NCBI GenBank assembly: GCA_963575745.1
Contig: CAUYUJ010014331.1
Coordinates: forward strand, 100,001-164,000
Length of the DNA: 64,000 bases
Direction of reading: 5' to 3'
Origin: Prorocentrum cordatum
Lineage: Eukaryota > Sar > Dinophyceae > Prorocentrales > Prorocentraceae
The notes beneath the pieces were generated by a model, which saw only the letters and a program-made list of their open reading frames with translations, ran no database searches and was not told the origin of the DNA. The position numbers and the translations under genes are program-made. Of the stretch, positions 21,501 to 32,348 are shown one piece after another (position 1 is the stretch's first letter; each line of letters begins with the position of its first letter).

Positions 21501-21990
21501 GGTTTGCCCTCTCATCGTCATGCTCAATCCTTCTCCGCCCCTCCTCCACCTCGACCCCCCCCTCCTCATCCTCCCCCTCTCTCCCTCGTCCCCCTCTTCC
21601 GACCGACCCGCGTGGAGCGCACGTCTCCCGCTCTCGCTCGGTCGCTCCTTTTCCCCCTCCCCCTCCTCTATACCCCCTCCTCCAGCCACCCTCCTCCATC
21701 CCCCCTCCTCCATCCCCCCTCCTCCATCCGCTCTCCCTCCATCCCCGCTCCTCCCCCTCCTCCCCTCTCCTTCTCTCCTCCTCTCCTCACCCTCCTCAGC
21801 CTCCTCCCTCCCGCCGTTGCTGGGCTGGGTTCGGCTGGGTCGGGCTGTGCTGGGCCTCCCTCTCTGCTTCATCCCTCCCTCCCTCCCTCCCTCCCTCCCT
21901 CCCTCCCTCCCTCTTGGTCCTTGCTGGGTTGGGTTGGGGTCTCTCTCTCCCTCTCTCTCTCTCTCTCTTTCACTGTCTCATCCATTCAAT
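21500..21990. repeat. Pyrimidine-rich tract with (CCCT)n and (CT)n
   Basis: CTCC/CCTC-rich sequence with pure CCCT at about 21868-21912 and CT at about 21940-21970. Open frames are serine/proline low-complexity. Confidence 0.9.
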
Positions 21991-22273
21991 AGGCTGCTGA
22001 TGCCTCGCCCGGCGTTCACTCCCGCACGCCTCCATGAACCCCCAGCGGCTTCCTGCCTTTGGGGTCTGCGGTCGGGACGGCGCGCCTCAGCCAGCTCGCC
22101 TGGGCCAGTCTGCCACTGTGTGGGCCACTCCTCCTTCGCCCCCCCTCGTCCGCAGCCGCCGCGGCCTCTAGCCCTTCAGATTCCTGGCCGCTCATAACAC
22201 CGATCCGAATGTGCGCGACACTACCAATTGAAGAGGGCGACGCAGAGCCCGCCAGAATGTCCTTGACGACTGG

Positions 22274-22408
22274 ATGCAGGCACAGCCCAATTTGAGGCTG
22301 ACGCTCAACACAACAACCAGGCTCCGGCAAGACCTTCTACGCGTGTCCGACGCCGAGCGGGAGTTTGGGGTGCAAGGGCGGCCCGCCCCGAGGCCAGGGA
22401 CAACTGTG

Positions 22409-22458
<50 letters not shown>

Positions 22459-23303
22459 TCCGAGGAGCCTCTCGCGGCGGCCTCCCAGCCACCAGAGTCC
22501 TCAGGCCCCTCAGGCAGGGCCCCCCCGAGGCTGGCAGCACTTGCCACGGCTGGGGCCACCGGTTGCGTTGCGCGCTCGCCTTGAGCCATTGGGTGCACGC
22601 ACAGGAGCGAGCCGTGCTGCGGCGACTGCTGGCGCCAATGGCAGGGGACCCAGGCTGCCCCAGGCCCCGCGGGACTCCAGGCGGCCCCCGACGCCCGAGA
22701 CGTCGGCGAGGCCCCGCGGGAGAGGCTCCGCGACAACGTCGCAGGGGGGGGCTTGCCCTTCCAGAGAGGCGTGCCTGGGTGGACGACGCCGCTGGGACGC
22801 CGTTGCCACCGGCGTGGCCCCGCCAGAGCGGCTTTCTGACGGGAGCGCGCCTTGTCCCCGCAAGGGCCTCGGCCGCGGTGGGGGCGCGTGGCACCACGGG
22901 GGCCCAGAATGGTTCGCCCAAGGCAGCGTCGCTGCAGACCCCAGGGCTGGAGACTCCAGCCGCTGGGGTCTGCAGCGACGCTGTTCCCTCAGTCAGCAAC
23001 GTGGCCATTACCTTGCAGTCGTGCGCGTGGCGGCGGCGGAGCCGGCGGGTGCGGAACGCCGACGTGCTCACGAGGGCCCCGGCCCAGGAAACGCGGGTGC
23101 CCACCTCGGTGGACACTTGGCGCTGGGAGCCGCGGCTGTGGATCCCCTGTTCCTAGAGTTTGGCCGACTCCACGGGCAGATGAAGCCAGCGCGTTGCGAG
23201 GCTTACTCGGGCCAGGAGCAGGCAAAGAAGTGCGATTGGTTCTTGCGCCGCCTGCCGATTGGCGATATGCCGTCGGACAGAGTCGTCCTCCAATTATTGG
23301 TTT
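22274..23303 (+). other. Possible worn coding region with a CAG tract
   Basis: A + frame starts with protein-like text (NLRLTLNTTTRLRQDLLRVS, then DAEREFG) and runs through (CAG)15-16 at 22411-22457, read there as Ser. Beyond it, all three + frames are open and proline/arginine-rich, so the true frame is undecided. It could be gag-like sequence of a retroelement; no motif confirms this. Confidence 0.25.
22411..22457. repeat. (CAG)n microsatellite, 15-16 units
   Basis: Uninterrupted CAG run. Confidence 0.95.
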
Positions 23304-23411
23304 GGACGCCAGAAACGGGCACGGAAAGAATGGGTACAATGCCCAACAACAAATGTTGCCCCAAACCAACAGCGACCGCTGTCGGGCAGGCGGCCTTCTG
23401 TTTCAAATAAA

Positions 23412-24367
23412 TCATTGGTCCGAAAGATACCCGTACCCGGGGCCAGCCAAGGTGAGATGGGCCGTACGGGGGACTGGGCGCTTGCTATTGTGCCCGGTCA
23501 GCTTGCCCCGCGCGCGCCAGTGCAGCATCCGCGCGTCAAGACGCAACGGCGCGCTCGATGGTTGGGTGTCTGATTGCAGCGACAAGCGCTGGTTTTTGTT
23601 AGGGACGTCTCGGGGCATCGTGGTACGCGCGCGGTTCAAAGCCGCCCATATGTGGCGGCGCCTGTCCCAATCGATAAAGAGGCAACCAATGCGTCTGGGC
23701 CTGCCCTGAGGAACGACGTTGCAATGTCGCGCCCCCAGGGGGCCGCAGCGGCCACGTCGGGGACGGCTCTGGGGGGCATGATATGTGCTCGAGAGCGTTT
23801 TGGGCCTGCCGCCACCTCGGCTAGGCACGGGGACCTGCCTGAAACCACCGAAACATACCCGGACCTAGCTGGGGTGAGCTGCGGCACCCCAGCTAGGTAC
23901 GGGTATGTTTGTTGGGGTTTCATGGGGCAACCGTACTTAGCTGGGGTGATCCGCAGACGGCCGTCCAAGGGGGGCGGCCACTGGCGACGTCGCCCGGGGC
24001 ACAGATTCGCGATGTCTCTGCATCGAGCAATTCGTGATAGGGCGGTTGTCGCGCAATGACGTTCGCGCCAGAGTTGTTCGCATGCGCCCCCGAGCGCGCG
24101 TTGACTCCTCAACGCCCGGATGTGCGTCTGGGGGCGCGCCTCCGCAGTAGGTGGTCTACGTCGACAACAACCAACGCAGGCTCGGGCGTCCCGCCGATTC
24201 GAACGCACGTGCGATCGGTGCTAACGTGCGCCCCGAGAACAGCGGTCTGCAATGCTCGATCGGCTGTCGTTTCTACACTTGTGCAGCCGCCGTCAGCTGC
24301 GACGAACAACCCCCCGGCCCCTTGCCACCCTGTCTAGGTAAGGGCACGGGTATCTTTCGCGCTCGAG
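23412..24367. mobile_element. Nested insertion inside MITE family E
   Basis: AATAAA flanks both sides (23406-23411 and 24368-24373), a possible 6-bp target duplication. CGAAAGATACCCGT lies near both ends in opposite orientation. More copies of the ATACCCG(T/G)ACC-TAGCTGGGGTG arm lie inside, so it may be two related small elements side by side. No transposase is seen. Confidence 0.55.
23851..23910. repeat. Hairpin with 26-bp arms
   Basis: AAACATACCCGGACCTAGCT-GGGGTG pairs with the arm at 23885-23910, with one mismatch (G against T at the eleventh-twelfth base) and an 8-base loop. The arms resemble the termini of the nested element, so two element ends may have come to lie head to head. Confidence 0.9.
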
Positions 24368-24589
24368 AATAAACGCAGGCCGCGGCGACACCGACAGTGA
24401 GTCCTGTTCAAAATGAACAGGAACTGCTGTTGGGCATTGTACCCATTCTTTCGGTGCCCATGTCGTTCGTGCCGTATTGGGCATCGTCGTGCCCGACCGG
24501 CGATTCTTTGCTGAAAAAAAGCGTGGAGTGGCACAAGGCAGGCGCGGGGTGGCGCGACCTGCCCAAGGTTACCAGGAAATCGGCGACCG

Positions 24590-26045
24590 AACTTTTCTTT
24601 CAGTCTGGAAGTGGGCGCGACGCAGCCCACGTCTGGATGGTAAAGACGGGGGAGATCTACGTTTCAGCATCTCCCGCGGTGCGCGATATTTTCTCGCCGG
24701 TCGGACGTCTCTGTCAATTTCGAAGCGGGCGCGGCGCAGTCCGCGTCTGGATGGTCGAGGCGGGGGACATCCATCTTTCAGCATCTCCCGCGGTGCGCGA
24801 TAGCATCGCGCCGATCGGATTGTTCTTCCTGGAGGCGGGCGCGGCGCAGTCCACGTCTGGGCGGTCGAGACGGGGAAGTTCCATATTCCAGCATCTCCCG
24901 CGGTGCGCGATCGTTTCTCGCCGATCGGACTTCTCCGTCAGTTTGGGAGCGGGCGCGGCGCAGTCCACGTCTGGGCGGTCAAGGCGGGGGGATCCATCTT
25001 TCAGCATCTCCTCGATCGGACATCTCTTTCAGTTTGGGGGCGGGCGCGGTGCAGCCCGCGTCTGGATGGTCAAGGCGGGGGAGTTTCAGATTTCAGCATC
25101 TCCCGCGGCGCGCGATCCCTTTTCGCCGACCGGGCTTCCCTTCAGTTTGGAAGCGGGCGCGGCGCAGTCCACGTCTGGGTGGCCAAGGCGCGGGAGATCC
25201 ATATTTCAGCATCCCCCGCGGTGCGCGATAGCATCTCGCCGATCGGACTTCTCCTTCAGTTTGCGAGCGGGCGCGGTGAAATCAACGTCTGGGTGGTCAA
25301 GGCGGGGAAGTTCCATCTTTCAGCATCTCCCGCGGTGCGCGATCGGGTTTCGCCGATCGGTCTTCTCTGTCAGTTTGGAAGCGGGCGCGGCGCAGTCCGC
25401 GTCTGGGTGGCCAAGGCGCGGGAGATCAATTTTTCAGCTTTCCTCGCGGCGCGCGATAGCATCTCGCCGATCGGGCAGCTCTTTAGGTTTGGGGGCGGGC
25501 GCGGTGCAGCCCGCGTCTGGATAGTCAAAATGGGGAAGTCCCATCTTTCAGCTTCCCCCGCGGTGCGCGATGACATCTCGCCGATCGGACTTCTCCGTCA
25601 GTTTGGGAGCGGGCGCGGCGCAGACCACGTCTCGCTGGTCAAGGCGGGGAAGATCCATCTTTCGGTATCCCTCGCGGCGAGCGATAGCATCTCGCCGATC
25701 GGGCAGCTTTTTTAGGCTTGGGGGCGGGCGCGGTGCAGCCCGCGTCTGGATGGTCAATGCGGGGGGGGCCCATATTTCAGCATCCCCTGCGGTGCGCGAT
25801 GACATCTCGCCGATCGGACTTCTCCGTCAGCTTGGGGGCGGGCGCAGCGCAGTCTACGTCTGGATGGTCAAGGCTGGGAATATCCATCTTTCAGCATCTC
25901 CCGCGGTGCGCGATGGCATCTCGCCGATCGGGCATCTCCGTCGGTCTCGATGCGGGCGCGGCGCCGCCCGCGCCTGGATGGCCAAGGCTGGGGAGATCCA
26001 GATTTCAGCATCTCCCGCGGCGTGCGATAGCATTCCCTCCGAGAT
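24590..26045 (+). repeat. 114-bp array, 13 units, reads as 38-residue repeats
   Basis: GGGCGCGGCGCAGTC-type blocks recur near 24611, 24725, 24837, 24951, 25045, 25155, 25268, 25383, 25497, 25611, 25729, 25843 and 25957. The spacing is mostly 114 = 3x38. In one frame a unit reads GSGRGAVHVWMVKAGEIHLS, then ASPAVRDSISPIGLL. Small indels shift the frame between some units (the unit before 25045 has lost ~20 bp). Each unit therefore appears in phase in one of two or three frames. A split gene family array or a plain minisatellite with a length divisible by three are both possible. No ATG-led whole frame spans it. The minus strand is also open throughout. Confidence 0.8.
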
Positions 26046-27780
26046 GTTCATCTGGGCGACCCCGCGCCGCGATGGCGCGCCCCCCGCGGGCCCAACGGCG
26101 GGGCCCCTGCCGCCCATGCCGCCGCCGGGGCGGGCGGCGCCGCAAGCGGTTTCCCGCTCCAGAGTGGTCCTGTCCGAGGGCCTGCCGCGGCCGAGCGCGC
26201 CCGTGTTTTCGCGGGGCGCCCGGTCGCAAACGTCAGAGAAAACGACGAGACGACGCGCGCTCACCTCGTTCGATGAATCGCGAATCCCCCGCCATTTCCG
26301 ATAAGTTACTGCTCGAGTAGCGAGGCGCCGGGGGGGGGGGGCGGCCTTGGGCCCCCGCGCCCCCCGGACATTCCGATCTGCAGGCGCTGCGCTTTCCCGA
26401 GCGCCCGGATTCCTGGCGTCGGTCGCGATTGCTCCCGACAGGCGGCGCGTTCGCTAAGGCCAAGCAAAGGAAGCGGCCAGAGAAGCAGCGGCCGCCGCGC
26501 GGGGCGCCCGGGCAGAGCGCGCGGCCCACGCCCCAGTCAACCAGCGGGAAGCGCGGGGGCGGTCCAGGACCCGCTGCGCTACGACCGCGGCCCCAGCGGA
26601 GATCTTGGCGGGGCTCCGCCGCCGACCGCGCGCCGCCCAGGGCCGAGCGCCGCCCGCTGGGCCCGCGGCGCGCGCGCGCCGGGCGCCCCGGGGGGGCCGC
26701 GCCAGCCAGGGCCGGGCGCCCCCGAGAGAGAACGGGGCTGGAGCGCCGACGAGCTGCAGAAGCGTCAGGCGGCGGAGGCGGCGGCCAAGCTCGCGACGCG
26801 GAAAGGGGCTGTTCACAACCGCCAGCGGCGCGCGCGCCAGGTGGAGCGAGCTGCGAGCTCGGCTCTGCCGAACAGCGCGCGCTCGCGCGCCGGCAAGCTG
26901 CGGGGCGGCAGAGGCGCTGCCGGGCCGCCGCTCGAGCGCGCCGCGCGGCGCCCGCCGCGGCAGCGGGCGCGGGCTGGCCCAGCGACCTGCCGCTCGCCGC
27001 AGGCGACCGGAGCCTGCCTTGCAAGGCTTCTGCTCGTGCGGCCATCGCTGCCGTGTGCGCCACCTTCGGGCGTCGCCCCGCCGCTACTCTCCCGGGGCGG
27101 GAGTGGCGTTGCGTGCGTTTTCACGGCGAACATGTGCTCCTGTCGCGACTGCATGTGAGCCAGCGGCGCAGGCGCGACATGCATAACATTGGCAGAGCTT
27201 GAAACGCCCGCTTCTGCTCGCTGACGGCGAGGACGTCTGGGCAGCCGCGCAGGTGGCACAGACGTTCCCCGTCGTCACCAAGTGCCCAGAGTCTCCGCAG
27301 AGCTGGTGCCAAAGGAGAAAGTCGATTATCATTGGCGCCCGAGGGGCCGGCCACCGGAAGGCCCCAAGTTGCCATCAAGAAAGCCCCGGCATTTTCGAGA
27401 GAGGCCCCGCGGCCTTTCGAAAGTGTGGCCCAGAAAGGGCCGAGAGAATCCCCCCCAGCCTGCCCAACAGGGCCCCCGGCTGGACGTCGTTCGCCTTCTC
27501 AACAGACTGCCTCAGCGGGGCCAAGACGCGTCCCGTTGTCGACCGCCGTCGCGGTTGACCCGATCCGTTTCCGATTATGTTGCGACTTCGTTGCGGCACC
27601 TCCGGCTCGGTCCAAGCCGGCGTCGTGACCGCAGCGAACGGTTTCTGCGTTTGTGGCCGCCACGGCGCGATTTCATTTTCCCAGTGGGTTCTTGTGAAAC
27701 TCCGGCTGTTCGATTTCACGCGGTTCGACAACCTCGGCCACGACTGATCCAGGATATCAATTTCAAATGATCAGCTGCAG
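26046..27780. other. Very GC-rich sequence, weak coding possibility
   Basis: The frame of the last 114-bp unit continues to 26304. At 26721-27000 one + frame reads WSADELQKRQAAEAAAKLAT, then RKGAVHNRQRRARQVERA, which looks like a charged helix, but all frames are open in this GC-rich DNA. Nothing is assigned. The part from 27200 on shows nothing. Confidence 0.25.
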
Positions 27781-28019
27781 TAGGTGCCGGCGCCACAACA
27801 CCCACATCGCGCCACCTCCCTGATTAATCCGCCCCCGTGGATTTAATTCATGGGTCCACACCAGTTTATGAAGACATACGTGCACATATATAATATAAGT
27901 AAATACTCCCCCCCAGCCCCAGGTCCCACACTTCCCCGCCACATCTCGAGAACGCTCCCGGTACCGCTCCCCTGGCCTTTCCAGTGAGCCTCCACAGCGC
28001 TCCAGGAGGGTTCAAGACG
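27781..28019. other. Nothing recognised
   Basis: Short AT-richer interval leading into periodic repeats. Confidence 0.4.
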
Positions 28020-28500
28020 CCTCCCAGGAGCCCTCAGAGTGCGAAAGGATGGCCCAAGACGCTCCCAAGCAGCCCAAGTCAGCCTTCCGACGGCTCTCGA
28101 GGCTCCTAGGTGGCCTCCAAAAGACCCCAAGAGAGGTCCGAGAAGCGTCCCGGGACGGCCCAAAGAGGCCAACATCGTTGATTTTGAATGGTGTTTTCGT
28201 TGTTTTTGGCCTTCTCGCGTTTTCGAACTTCCAACGCTCCAAGAACGCCGAAGAGTCTCCCAAGACCGCCCCAAGACCACCCAAGAGACCTTCAGGATGG
28301 CCCCAAGACGGTCCAAGAAGGCCCCAAGACTGCCGAAGAGGCGCCCAGGACAGCCCCTGACTACCCCAGAACAGGCCCAAGAGCGGGAACAGGAGGCTTC
28401 CAGAGACTTCCAAGAGGCCTCCAGCACCCCCCAGAGGCCCCCAGGACACCCCGATCCCTGAGAGGCCCCAGAAAGACCCCGACGAGGCTCCAAGAACAGC
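28020..28500 (-). repeat. 10-bp-periodic CCAAGA array
   Basis: CCCAAGACG, CCCAAGAGGC and CCCCAAGAC words recur about every 10-11 bases. The same family occurs in reverse (CTTGGGCCGT) at 35.6-36.25, 42.25-43.1 and 43.48-43.8 kb and forward at 40.4-41.5 kb. Translations (PRRPKRPQEAPKT and similar) are artefacts of the repeat. Confidence 0.8.
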
Positions 28501-28772
28501 CCAAGAGAGCTGCGAGAGCCGTCCCAAGAGAGCCAAAAAAAGATAACTTCGCTGATTTCTCATGGTTGTTCTAATGTTTTCTTTTCGCCTTCTCACTTTT
28601 TCCCGTTTCCAACCGATCTTCGAGGCTTTTGAAAAAAGGAATATTCATTTTTTTTTTTTTCAAAGCGGGACTCCTATTCGGAGATCCCACACATCCCCAG
28701 ACATCTGGCCGGTACCGCGCCTCCCGGCTTTCCGGAGGGCCCCCAAGACGCCCAAGGACAGCCCAACACTTC

Positions 28773-28981
28773 TGGACGCCCGAAATGGGCACGGACACAA
28801 TGGGCACAATGCCCAACAGCAAATGTTGTCCCGAACCAACAGCGACCGCTGTTTGGCAGGCGGCCTTCTGTTTCAAATGGACACGATCCGCGGCGACGCC
28901 GACAGCGAATCCGGTTCAAAATGAACAAGAACTGCTGTCGGTTTTTGTACCCATTTTTTACTGACCCATGTCGGTCGTCCC
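28773..28981. mobile_element. MITE family E, complete copy (~208 bp)
   Basis: Left GGACGCCCGAAATGGGCACG and right CCCATGTCGGTCGTCC. Inverted similarity extends about 85 bp each way (AATGGG, AACAGCA, TTCAAAATGAAC). It is the intact relative of 23304-24474. Confidence 0.75.
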
Positions 28982-29464
28982 AAAAGACGACCCCAAGGAG
29001 CCCCCAGAATGTAAAGAACCGCCCAACACGCTCCCGCGCAGCCCGAGACACCCTTCCCACGGCTCTCCAGGCCTCCAGGAGGCCTCCAGAACCCCCAGGG
29101 GGTCCGGAAGATTCCACACCGGGCTATGAAAACCCGCGAGGCACAATCAAAAACAGCGCCGAACAGCGCCGAGGAATTGGAACAATAAGAGAAATCCAAC
29201 AATTCTTCCTTCTTTTTTAGGTTTGGCCCCCGGTCTACTCTTGCACAGCAGACCACGATTCAGACCCCCCTCACCTTCCAAAAAAGAACCCAGGAAGCTT
29301 TTGAGGGCCCCAAATCGTTGAATACCTAAAGGAAACTAATGTATTCTGCGTTGCCGCACTTCCCCTCCTATGCGATTCCGAGGCTTGCGCACGGCCTCCA
29401 AGGGAGTCCCTGGGCGCAAGAAGCGACCGAACTGAGATTACATGAGTTAGCCGATCAAATCTAG
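28982..29464. other. No gene recognised
   Basis: Some CCAAGA-type words at the start, then unassigned sequence. Confidence 0.4.
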
Positions 29465-29503
29465 CTAGACTTTGAGCGCGCGTGAAGCGCGCGACGGTTC
29501 TAG
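29465..29503. repeat. Hairpin beside microsatellite, copy 2
   Basis: CTAGAC and GGTTCTAG arms around GAGCGCGCGTGAAGCGCGCG. It is followed by TG/TA-rich repeats to about 29760. Confidence 0.85.
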
Positions 29504-29770
29504 TAGTGTATGTATGTATGTATGTACATACATATATACATATATGCATACATATATGTATATGTGTGTGTGTGTGCGTTCATGCAAACACATGTGTACA
29601 CACGTATACCTATAAGTACATACATTATATGTTATTTCATCATGTGTGTATAAATGGCTATGTATTTAGTTGTTTATACGTAATGCATACATGTGTATAT
29701 ACACGCTATACAAGTGTAATTGAAACATACGAATGTTGGTGTACACATTATATAGAGAGAGGGGGGATAA
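29504..29770. repeat. TATG/TACA/TG-rich microsatellite region
   Basis: Degenerate TATG, TACA and TGTG repeats ending in GAGAGAGGGG. Confidence 0.85.
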
Positions 29771-30445
29771 GGTTATCGGGCAAACGTTAGGTGTTTGTCG
29801 GTTTGCCCATTGTTTACCGCGTAGCCCCGCGCAGACACGTGGATGTTTTCGGAAAAGATGCGGTTGAACATATATTTGGGCCATTGGCTTTGGCGTCATG
29901 TGCAGCCTGGCGGGCGTTGCTGTACAAGTTTGAAGCAGCAGCAAACAGACACCCATTGCATGCCAGCTGAGCTGTATCATGTTAGCTGATGATCTCAAGC
30001 ATGTAGATGTCAATGACAACTAAGAGGGCGAGTTCTCCTTTCAAGAGAACGAGATGATCCTCGTCCTTTTTGGAGGTTCTTCGGCAGCCCCCGGGGACCC
30101 GCCGAGTTCCTCAGCGCCTTCGCTGATCTTCGCGGGACTTGGGGAGGCCCCTGGAGTCCCTCGGAGGCCTTTGGGCGGCGTGCGAAAGTCCCAGGAGATC
30201 CCTGGAGGCTTCGGGGGTCTTTGGTGCTTCCGGTCTGGCTGCCGCTGGCGGTGCCTGATGTCTGGACCCCAGCCTCGCCGCCGATGAGGTCTCTCGTTTT
30301 CTTCTCCCCTCCTTCCCTCTCTTCCTCCCTCCATTCTTTTCCCGCCCTCCCCGCCCAGACATCGCGTGGCCTGGCTGGGTGGTGCTGGGAGGGATGGGTC
30401 TCGGCTGGTTCGGGCGCGGAACTCAATCCAGGGAAGAGCGGGTAT
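29771..30445. other. No gene recognised
   Basis: Unassigned sequence; short overlapping frames on both strands. Confidence 0.4.
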
Positions 30446-30466
30446 CCGTAGCCATTAGGGCTCGGG
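30446..30466 (+). other. Possible relict dinoflagellate spliced leader
   Basis: Begins CCGTAGCCATT exactly as the dinoflagellate spliced leader. It keeps GGCTC and the final G, matching 17 of 21 positions; changes are at positions 12, 13, 19 and 20. The base before is T, allowed at the leader's first position. An ATG follows seven bases later (LMLSPFALGLLTYAV in frame) but no known protein follows. Relict leaders arise when trans-spliced mRNA is copied back into the genome. Chance expectation for such a match in both strands of this window is roughly 0.015 by simple counting. Confidence 0.4.
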
Positions 30467-32159
30467 ATCTCATGCTCTCTCCATTTGCCCTTGGGCTTCT
30501 CACCTACGCCGTGTGTTGGCGCGGGGCGAAATCGAGATCGGGCGAGGTCTGCTGGAGGGCCGTGTTTCGCCCCCCGTGTTTGCATTCTGGGATGTCGCGT
30601 GCCCACCCCCACCAGGAGGCGAGGCCGTTCGGTTCAGGGCTGGGTATGTCGGTATTTTGGACGTTTTGCTTACGCCTCCCCCCACCCGCGCCCCCTTTCG
30701 TCAGTACACGTCCCTCATTGGGCCGACGTTGCTGGGCCGTTGTCGGCCGCCCACTGGGCCCCGCAGCTCTTTGCGAAGGAGGTTGTGCCCGCAGCCTCAA
30801 CATGCCACCTCGCTTGGAGGACTTCTCCATCCATCCATCCATCCTCTCCTCCCCCCCATCCATCCTCTCCCCCCTCCCATCCTCAAGGGTGGAAAAACCA
30901 CCCCGACCCCGACAATTCGCGTTTACTAAACAGCCCTGGGCGTTTACTAAACAGCCCTGCCCTGTTCGATTCCTTCCATGAGTGCGTTTACTAAACGGCT
31001 TCGCTTGTCGGGGTGCTTATTATGGGGGTGGATTTTCTGCTCTCTACATCCCCCCTCCCCGCACTGCCTCTTCACGTCCCTCTTCACGACACGACGACGT
31101 CTGGACTCCCATCCCTCCCCCCGTCGCCCGTCCTCCCCTCCCCCCTCCCCATCCCTCTTTCCACCGCCTCTCCCCTCCCCTCCCTCCCCCCTCCCTCCCC
31201 TCCCCTCCCTCCCCTCCCCTCCCTCCCCTCCCCTCCCTCTTTCCTCCCCTCCCCTCCCCTCCCCTCCCGTCCTCCCCTCCCCCGCCTCTCTCCACCGCCC
31301 CCTTGGGCTCTCGTCGCCCAGCCCCGTCCCGGGACGTGTTCGCGTCGTGACCGAGGTGACGACAGGAGCTGCTCGGCGGTTGTCGGCCCCTCGCTGGGTC
31401 CGAGGAGGGGCCGTTGAAGAGCGGCTCGGGGCGAAAAGCCGGACCCGAGCAACGAACGGGGCGGGACGTCCGCGGACCCGGTGTGGAAAGCCAGCCAGGC
31501 AGCAGATGCTTCGGGTCCCCGCCGTCACGCCGCGCCCTGCTAGACGAGGGCGGGGTGCCGAGCGGAGGGCGCGCGCTTCCCGCGTTCCTTGGTTCGTCCG
31601 CTCGTCTTCCTGGCGTCCTCCCCGCTCTCTCCCTCCCTTTTCTCTCCCTCCGGCAACCTGCCCCGGTCTCCGCCGCCCTCCCGTCCCCCCCCCCCCGCCG
31701 CTGCTGCCGCCGCCGCCTCGGGTTCCGCTCGCCCGTCGCCATGCTCGCGCCACGCCCCCCCCCTGCACAGGCTGCTGAAGACCTGGGGATAGCATCCGGT
31801 GCTTGCTTGTGCTCCGGCGGGCGGCGGGGCTGTGCTGAGCCCATGGCCGCCAGGGTCCTCTTCCGTCAGCGCGGGAGGGCCCGCGAAGCACAACTTGGGG
31901 GCGGGAGAAGAGGCGTCGGCGGCCGGTCGAAGGCGCAGGGAGGGAGAGGGCGGGGCCGTGCGTTCTGCCTCACTGGGCGCCCCCCTCTGGGGGACCCCTC
32001 GCCGCAGCGGGCGGACTCGCTCCGAGGTGCCCGTCGCAGGGTCCTGGCGCGCTCCAGGCCAGGTCTGGGGGGCGGCTGCTTCTGCCGGGTCCCCCGCAGG
32101 GGAGCGAAGGGGAGCCGCACTTCGCGCGTCGATCAGAGGGGCAAGGAGGGCCAATGATG
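30467..32159. repeat. CCATC and CCTCC tracts, no confident gene
   Basis: (CATC)n at 30828-30846, CCTCC/CCCCT tract at about 31050-31290, and a further pyrimidine-rich stretch at 31600-31700. Long open frames are serine/proline or glycine/arginine artefacts. ACTAAACAGCCCTG is directly repeated near 30925-30960. Confidence 0.6.
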
Positions 32160-32348
32160 CGGCAGGTTCGCGTCGTGCCGACGCGGCAGCGACCCCGCCG
32201 CGAGCTTTCAAGGTTGACCGCCGCCAGTGGCCCGGAATCGCCTAACACAAAATGACCTGGCGATCGAAGAGCCGCCGATCGTTCAAGGTTGGACGATTCA
32301 CGCGGTGTCAGAAACCAACGCTGGGGTCGTCGCGACGCGAACCCGCTG
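32160..32348. mobile_element. MITE family D, copy 2 (189 bp)
   Basis: CGGCAGGTTCGCGTCGTGCC at left and CGCGACGCGAACCCGCTG at right, with TTCAAGGTTG motifs inside. TG rather than TA flanks both ends. Confidence 0.75.

Larger units (their letters stand above)
23304..24474. mobile_element. MITE family E copy split by a nested insertion
   Basis: The left end has GGCACGGAAAGAATGGGTAC; the right end read on - has GGCACCGAAAGAATGGGTAC. Both continue AATGCCCAACA. The uninterrupted relative at 28773-28981 is about 208 bp. Here about 960 bp of other sequence sits in the centre. Confidence 0.8.

Noticed and set aside
26429-27202. 257-codon arginine/alanine-rich frame
   Set aside because: All frames are open in this very GC-rich stretch and no frame is favoured along its length.
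28039-28596. Overlapping proline/arginine frames of 100-210 codons on both strands
   Set aside because: Created by the 10-bp repeat; no protein-like segments. The same holds at 35.6-36.4, 40.2-41.5 and 42.0-43.8 kb.
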